Source: an uncultured Burkholderiales bacterium (GTDB taxonomy: Bacteria > Pseudomonadota > Gammaproteobacteria > Burkholderiales > Burkholderiaceae_C). From it: a stretch of DNA of 38,755 nt. Both the position numbers and the translations under genes were made by a program. Of the stretch, positions 35,527 to 38,755 are shown one piece after another. Below the pieces are notes generated by a model, which worked only from the letters and a program-made list of their open reading frames with translations, was not told where the DNA came from and ran no database searches. The stretch lies in contig CAIKYO010000053.1 in the NCBI GenBank assembly GCA_903831655.1, forward strand, positions 1 to 38,755, read 5' to 3'. Within the stretch, counting starts at the first letter, position 1. The number at the start of each line of letters is the position of its first letter.

Positions 35527-37098
35527 GTGAGTTTATTCAAATCCGCCTCCACTGTTTCCCTCTTGACCTTGCTCTCTCGCATCTGCGGCATGCTTAGAGA
35601 GCTCTTGGTGGCTTCTATTTTTGGTGCTTCTGTCCTCACAGACGCCTTCAATGTTGCATTTCGAATCCCCAACTTGTTTCGCCGCCTTTTTGCTGAAGGA
35701 GCCTTCAGCCAGGCCTTTGTCCCGGTTTTGTCCTCGACTTTGGCCAGCGAAGGTGAGGAGAAAACCCATCTTTTGATCGCTCAAGTGGCCACCATCATGG
35801 TCTGGGTTTTGGTTGGGGTGAGCGCACTGGGTGTTTTGGCCTCCCCCCTCTTGGTTTGGATCATGGCCAGTGGACTCGAGCAGCAACCCCAGGGCATGCA
35901 AGCTGCCATTGTCATGACGCGCTGGATGTTTCCCTACATAGGCTTCATGTCCTTGGTGGCTTTGGCCGCTGGAATTTTGAACACTTGGAGGCGATTTGCT
36001 GTCCCCGCAGCAACGCCTGTGCTCTTAAACCTTTGCATGATCGCCTCAGCTTGGTTTTTGACCCCTTGGATTGAATCCTTGGGATACCCGGGCATTTATG
36101 CCTTGGCGCTGGGTGTGATGTTGGGCGGCGTGCTGCAACTTTGGGTGCAAGTGGCTGCCCTTAAAAAGCGGGGTCTTTGGCCCTCCATTGGACTGGGGTG
36201 GGGTACATTCCAGCAGGCATTGCACGCACCCGGTCCCCAAAAGATCTTGCACCTCATGGTCCCCTCGCTTTTGGGTGTGAGCGTGGCCCAACTCTCCCTT
36301 TTGATCAACACCCAAATTGCCTCCCACATGGTCACGGGTAGTGTGAGCTGGCTCAATTACGCAGACCGTTTGATGGAGTTCCCAACGGCCATGCTTGGCG
36401 TAGCGTTGAGTGTGGTGCTCACCCCTCAACTCGCCAAAGCCAAGAGCTCCAACGACACGCTCGCCTACTCCTCTTTGTTGGATTGGGGTTTGAGGTGGGT
36501 GTTTGTCTTGAGTTGCCCGGCGGCTTTGGCCTTGTTGCTGTTCTCAACGCCCATGGTCTGCATGCTCTACAACTATGGTCGTTTCAGTCCCCTCGATGTT
36601 GAGCAGACACAAATCGCCTTGATGGGTTACGGCGTTGGACTCATGGGCTTGGTGGCCATCAAAGTCTTGGCGCCGGGTTTTTATGCCCAGCAAGACACCA
36701 AGACCCCCGTCAAAATAGCGATCGTCGTCTTGGTGCTTACCCAGCTCATGAACTTCCTTTGGGTTCCACTTTTTGCTCACGCTGGATTGGCTTTGTCGAT
36801 TGGCTTGGGGGCCATGTTCAATGCCCTTTGCCTGTGGTATTACCTTAAAAAGTCAGGCTCCTACCGGCCGCAGATGGGTTGGTCGGTCTTGTTTTTCCAA
36901 GTGCTTGGTGCGGGCAGTTTGATGGGCATCTTTTTGTATTGGGCCAATGCCCATTGGGATTGGATTGGCATGAGATCAGAGCCCCTTTTGCGTGTCACCC
37001 TGGCGCTGGGTGTCATGGGCTTGAGTGTTGTGATTTATTTGGTTACATTGTGGCTCATGGGTCTGCGCTTTAAGCGTTTCATCAACCCCCATCTTTGA
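35527..37098 (+). CDS. murJ: Lipid II flippase MurJ (MviN)
   Basis: 'LLSRICGMLRELLVASIFGASVLTDAFNVAFRIPNLFRRLFAEGAFSQAFVPVL'; GTG start. Confidence 0.96.
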   Translation: MSLFKSASTVSLLTLLSRICGMLRELLVASIFGASVLTDAFNVAFRIPNLFRRLFAEGAFSQAFVPVLSSTLASEGEEKTHLLIAQVATIMVWVLVGVSALGVLASPLLVWIMASGLEQQPQGMQAAIVMTRWMFPYIGFMSLVALAAGILNTWRRFAVPAATPVLLNLCMIASAWFLTPWIESLGYPGIYALALGVMLGGVLQLWVQVAALKKRGLWPSIGLGWGTFQQALHAPGPQKILHLMVPSLLGVSVAQLSLLINTQIASHMVTGSVSWLNYADRLMEFPTAMLGVALSVVLTPQLAKAKSSNDTLAYSSLLDWGLRWVFVLSCPAALALLLFSTPMVCMLYNYGRFSPLDVEQTQIALMGYGVGLMGLVAIKVLAPGFYAQQDTKTPVKIAIVVLVLTQLMNFLWVPLFAHAGLALSIGLGAMFNALCLWYYLKKSGSYRPQMGWSVLFFQVLGAGSLMGIFLYWANAHWDWIGMRSEPLLRVTLALGVMGLSVVIYLVTLWLMGLRFKRFINPHL

Positions 37099-37157
37099 AG
37101 TCAAAGGCCCCTTTGAGGGCTCCATGCTCTAAGACAACCCAAAACGGTGCGATTTAA

Positions 37158-37892
37158 ATGGACTTTAAGCTTGAAACACCCTCAGCACTGAGTTATTTTT
37201 CACAATTGGTGCAAAGTGATGATTCACTCCCGTTGCTTGAAGCTGCGGCCAGTTTGGGGCAAGATGAGTATGCCGATTTGGATGTCCAACAAGTTCTCAA
37301 TGAGGTCGATCAACTCATCTTCAGACTCAAGAGAAGGTTGCCCGCTGATGCGAGTGCCATGCACCGTTTGAGGGTGCTCAATAAACTCTTTTTTGATGAG
37401 TTGGGGTTTCGAGGCAACGTCAACCACTACTACGATCCTGATAACAGTTTCATCCATTGCGTGCTTAAGACGCGAAAAGGCATCCCGATCAGCTTGTCGG
37501 TCTTGTGGCTAGAGTTGGCGACAAGCCTGGGTTTAGATGCAACTGGCGTTAATTTTCCGGGGCACTTTTTGCTCAAAGTGATGTTGCCCTATCCACATGC
37601 AGGCCAAGTCATCATTGACCCTTTTACGGGCATGTCACTCTCCAAGGAGGCTCTTTTAGAGCGATTGAACTTGAGCCAGTTGCAGGAGTTTGAATTGAGC
37701 GGGCCCTCGGGCTCAGCACCGAGTGCTGAGGAGATGCTCAAGCATTTTTTGACCAGTGCCACTGATCGTCAAATTCTCACGCGCATGTTGGGCAATTTAG
37801 CAGATATTTACAGCAATCAAAGTGATGTTCCAAGGTTGCAACAAATCGAACAACGCTTGGCAGCCCTTACTCCCTATGCCCCAAAGGCTTAG
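37158..37892 (+). CDS. SirB1 / transglutaminase-like family protein
   Basis: '[63 protein letters not shown]'. Confidence 0.88.
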   Translation: MDFKLETPSALSYFSQLVQSDDSLPLLEAAASLGQDEYADLDVQQVLNEVDQLIFRLKRRLPADASAMHRLRVLNKLFFDELGFRGNVNHYYDPDNSFIHCVLKTRKGIPISLSVLWLELATSLGLDATGVNFPGHFLLKVMLPYPHAGQVIIDPFTGMSLSKEALLERLNLSQLQEFELSGPSGSAPSAEEMLKHFLTSATDRQILTRMLGNLADIYSNQSDVPRLQQIEQRLAALTPYAPKA

Positions 37893-38755
37893 AGGACTCG
37901 AACCTGAGGTCCTGATGGTGTGTGAGGCACCACACGGCCAATTTCATAAACTTGCTCGCCCAACGATTCCAATGCCGCTTTGCAGCCTTGGGCATGTGCA
38001 GCATCAATCACCAGCGCCATTCCAATGCCATTGTTAAACGTTCGATTCATTTCAACTTCATCGAGTTGAGCGCTTTTTTGAATCCAGTCAAAGAGTTGGG
38101 TTTTGGGCCAAGCTGCTCTGTTCAATTCGATGCCCACTTGAGCGGGCAGCACTCTGGGTAAGTTCTCAATCAAGCCCCCTCCCGTGATGTGTGCCAACGC
38201 TTTAATCGGGTGGTGCTTGAGGACTTCAAGAACGGTTTTTACGTAAATGCGAGTGGGGGCCATCAAGGCGGTTTTGAACGCCATCCCGTCAAGCTCTGTG
38301 GGCAAGCTTTGACCCTCGTTTTTGAGGTGAGAGAGGAGCTTTCTAACCAATGAGAATCCGTTTGAATGGACGCCGCTTGAGGCAAGTCCCAAGACCACAT
38401 CTGAGGGCGCAATGTTTTGGCCTGTGAGTATTTTTGACTTCTCAACCACGCCTACCGCAAACCCAGCCAAGTCGTATTCGCCAGGAGGATACATGTCAGG
38501 CATCTCCGCTGTCTCCCCTCCAATGAGAGCACACGCGCTCAATTCGCAACCCTTGGCAATGCCCTCGATCACGGTGCTGGCGGTGTCAATGTCGAGCTTG
38601 CCGCAAGCAAAGTAGTCCAAGAAGTAAAGAGGCTCCGCGCCTTGAACCAAAATGTCGTTCACGCTCATTGCGACCAAATCAATGCCAACTCCAGCGTGCA
38701 TCTGCCACTCGATGGCCAATTTGAGCTTGGTGCCCACGCCGTCAGTGCCAGAGAC
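37889..38755 (-). CDS. purM: Phosphoribosylformylglycinamidine cyclo-ligase, 5' part cut by window end
   Basis: '[49 protein letters not shown]', '[28 protein letters not shown]'. Confidence 0.95.
   Translation of the reverse strand, partial: VSGTDGVGTKLKLAIEWQMHAGVGIDLVAMSVNDILVQGAEPLYFLDYFACGKLDIDTASTVIEGIAKGCELSACALIGGETAEMPDMYPPGEYDLAGFAVGVVEKSKILTGQNIAPSDVVLGLASSGVHSNGFSLVRKLLSHLKNEGQSLPTELDGMAFKTALMAPTRIYVKTVLEVLKHHPIKALAHITGGGLIENLPRVLPAQVGIELNRAAWPKTQLFDWIQKSAQLDEVEMNRTFNNGIGMALVIDAAHAQGCKAALESLGEQVYEIGRVVPHTPSGPQVRVL

Noticed and set aside
1-38755. CRISPR arrays, insertion sequences, prophage, tRNA or rRNA genes
   Set aside because: No regularly spaced repeats, transposase/integrase motifs or recognisable RNA genes found when reading both strands.

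Overview
This is a chromosomal window from a probable Betaproteobacterium (Burkholderiales/Comamonadaceae-like, judged from protein character and gene order; inference). Its core, about 7.9-31.8 kb, is a purine salvage and catabolism island. It holds an NMT1-type ABC importer, an M20 amidohydrolase, a UraD-AllC fusion, PuuE allantoinase, UraH, XdhABC, membrane urate oxidase PuuD with a C-terminal cytochrome c motif, an 8-oxoguanine/guanine deaminase-type amidohydrolase, glycerate 2-kinase, a BMP-type nucleoside/purine ABC importer, an adenine/adenosine deaminase and an FAD monooxygenase. The flanks are housekeeping or other genes: a YncE-like propeller, a NodB-type deacetylase, a sterol-desaturase family protein, an MFS transporter, argD-argF-ykgJ, a DUF3579-like gene, rpsT, murJ, a SirB1-like gene and partial purM. 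The most unusual locus is a three-gene minus-strand unit (7694->4362). It encodes a single-pass membrane protein, a K+ channel with TWO tandem complete voltage-sensor domains in front of one pore, and an orphan urease accessory gene ureD with no other urease genes in the window. Reading the intergenic regions also gave two well-formed sigma-54 (-24/-12) promoters, one before each ABC importer and each with NtrC-like upstream half-sites. A sigma-70 promoter with operator-like repeats lies before the 8-oxoguanine deaminase-type gene. I recognised no transcription factor, tRNA, rRNA, mobile element or CRISPR array.
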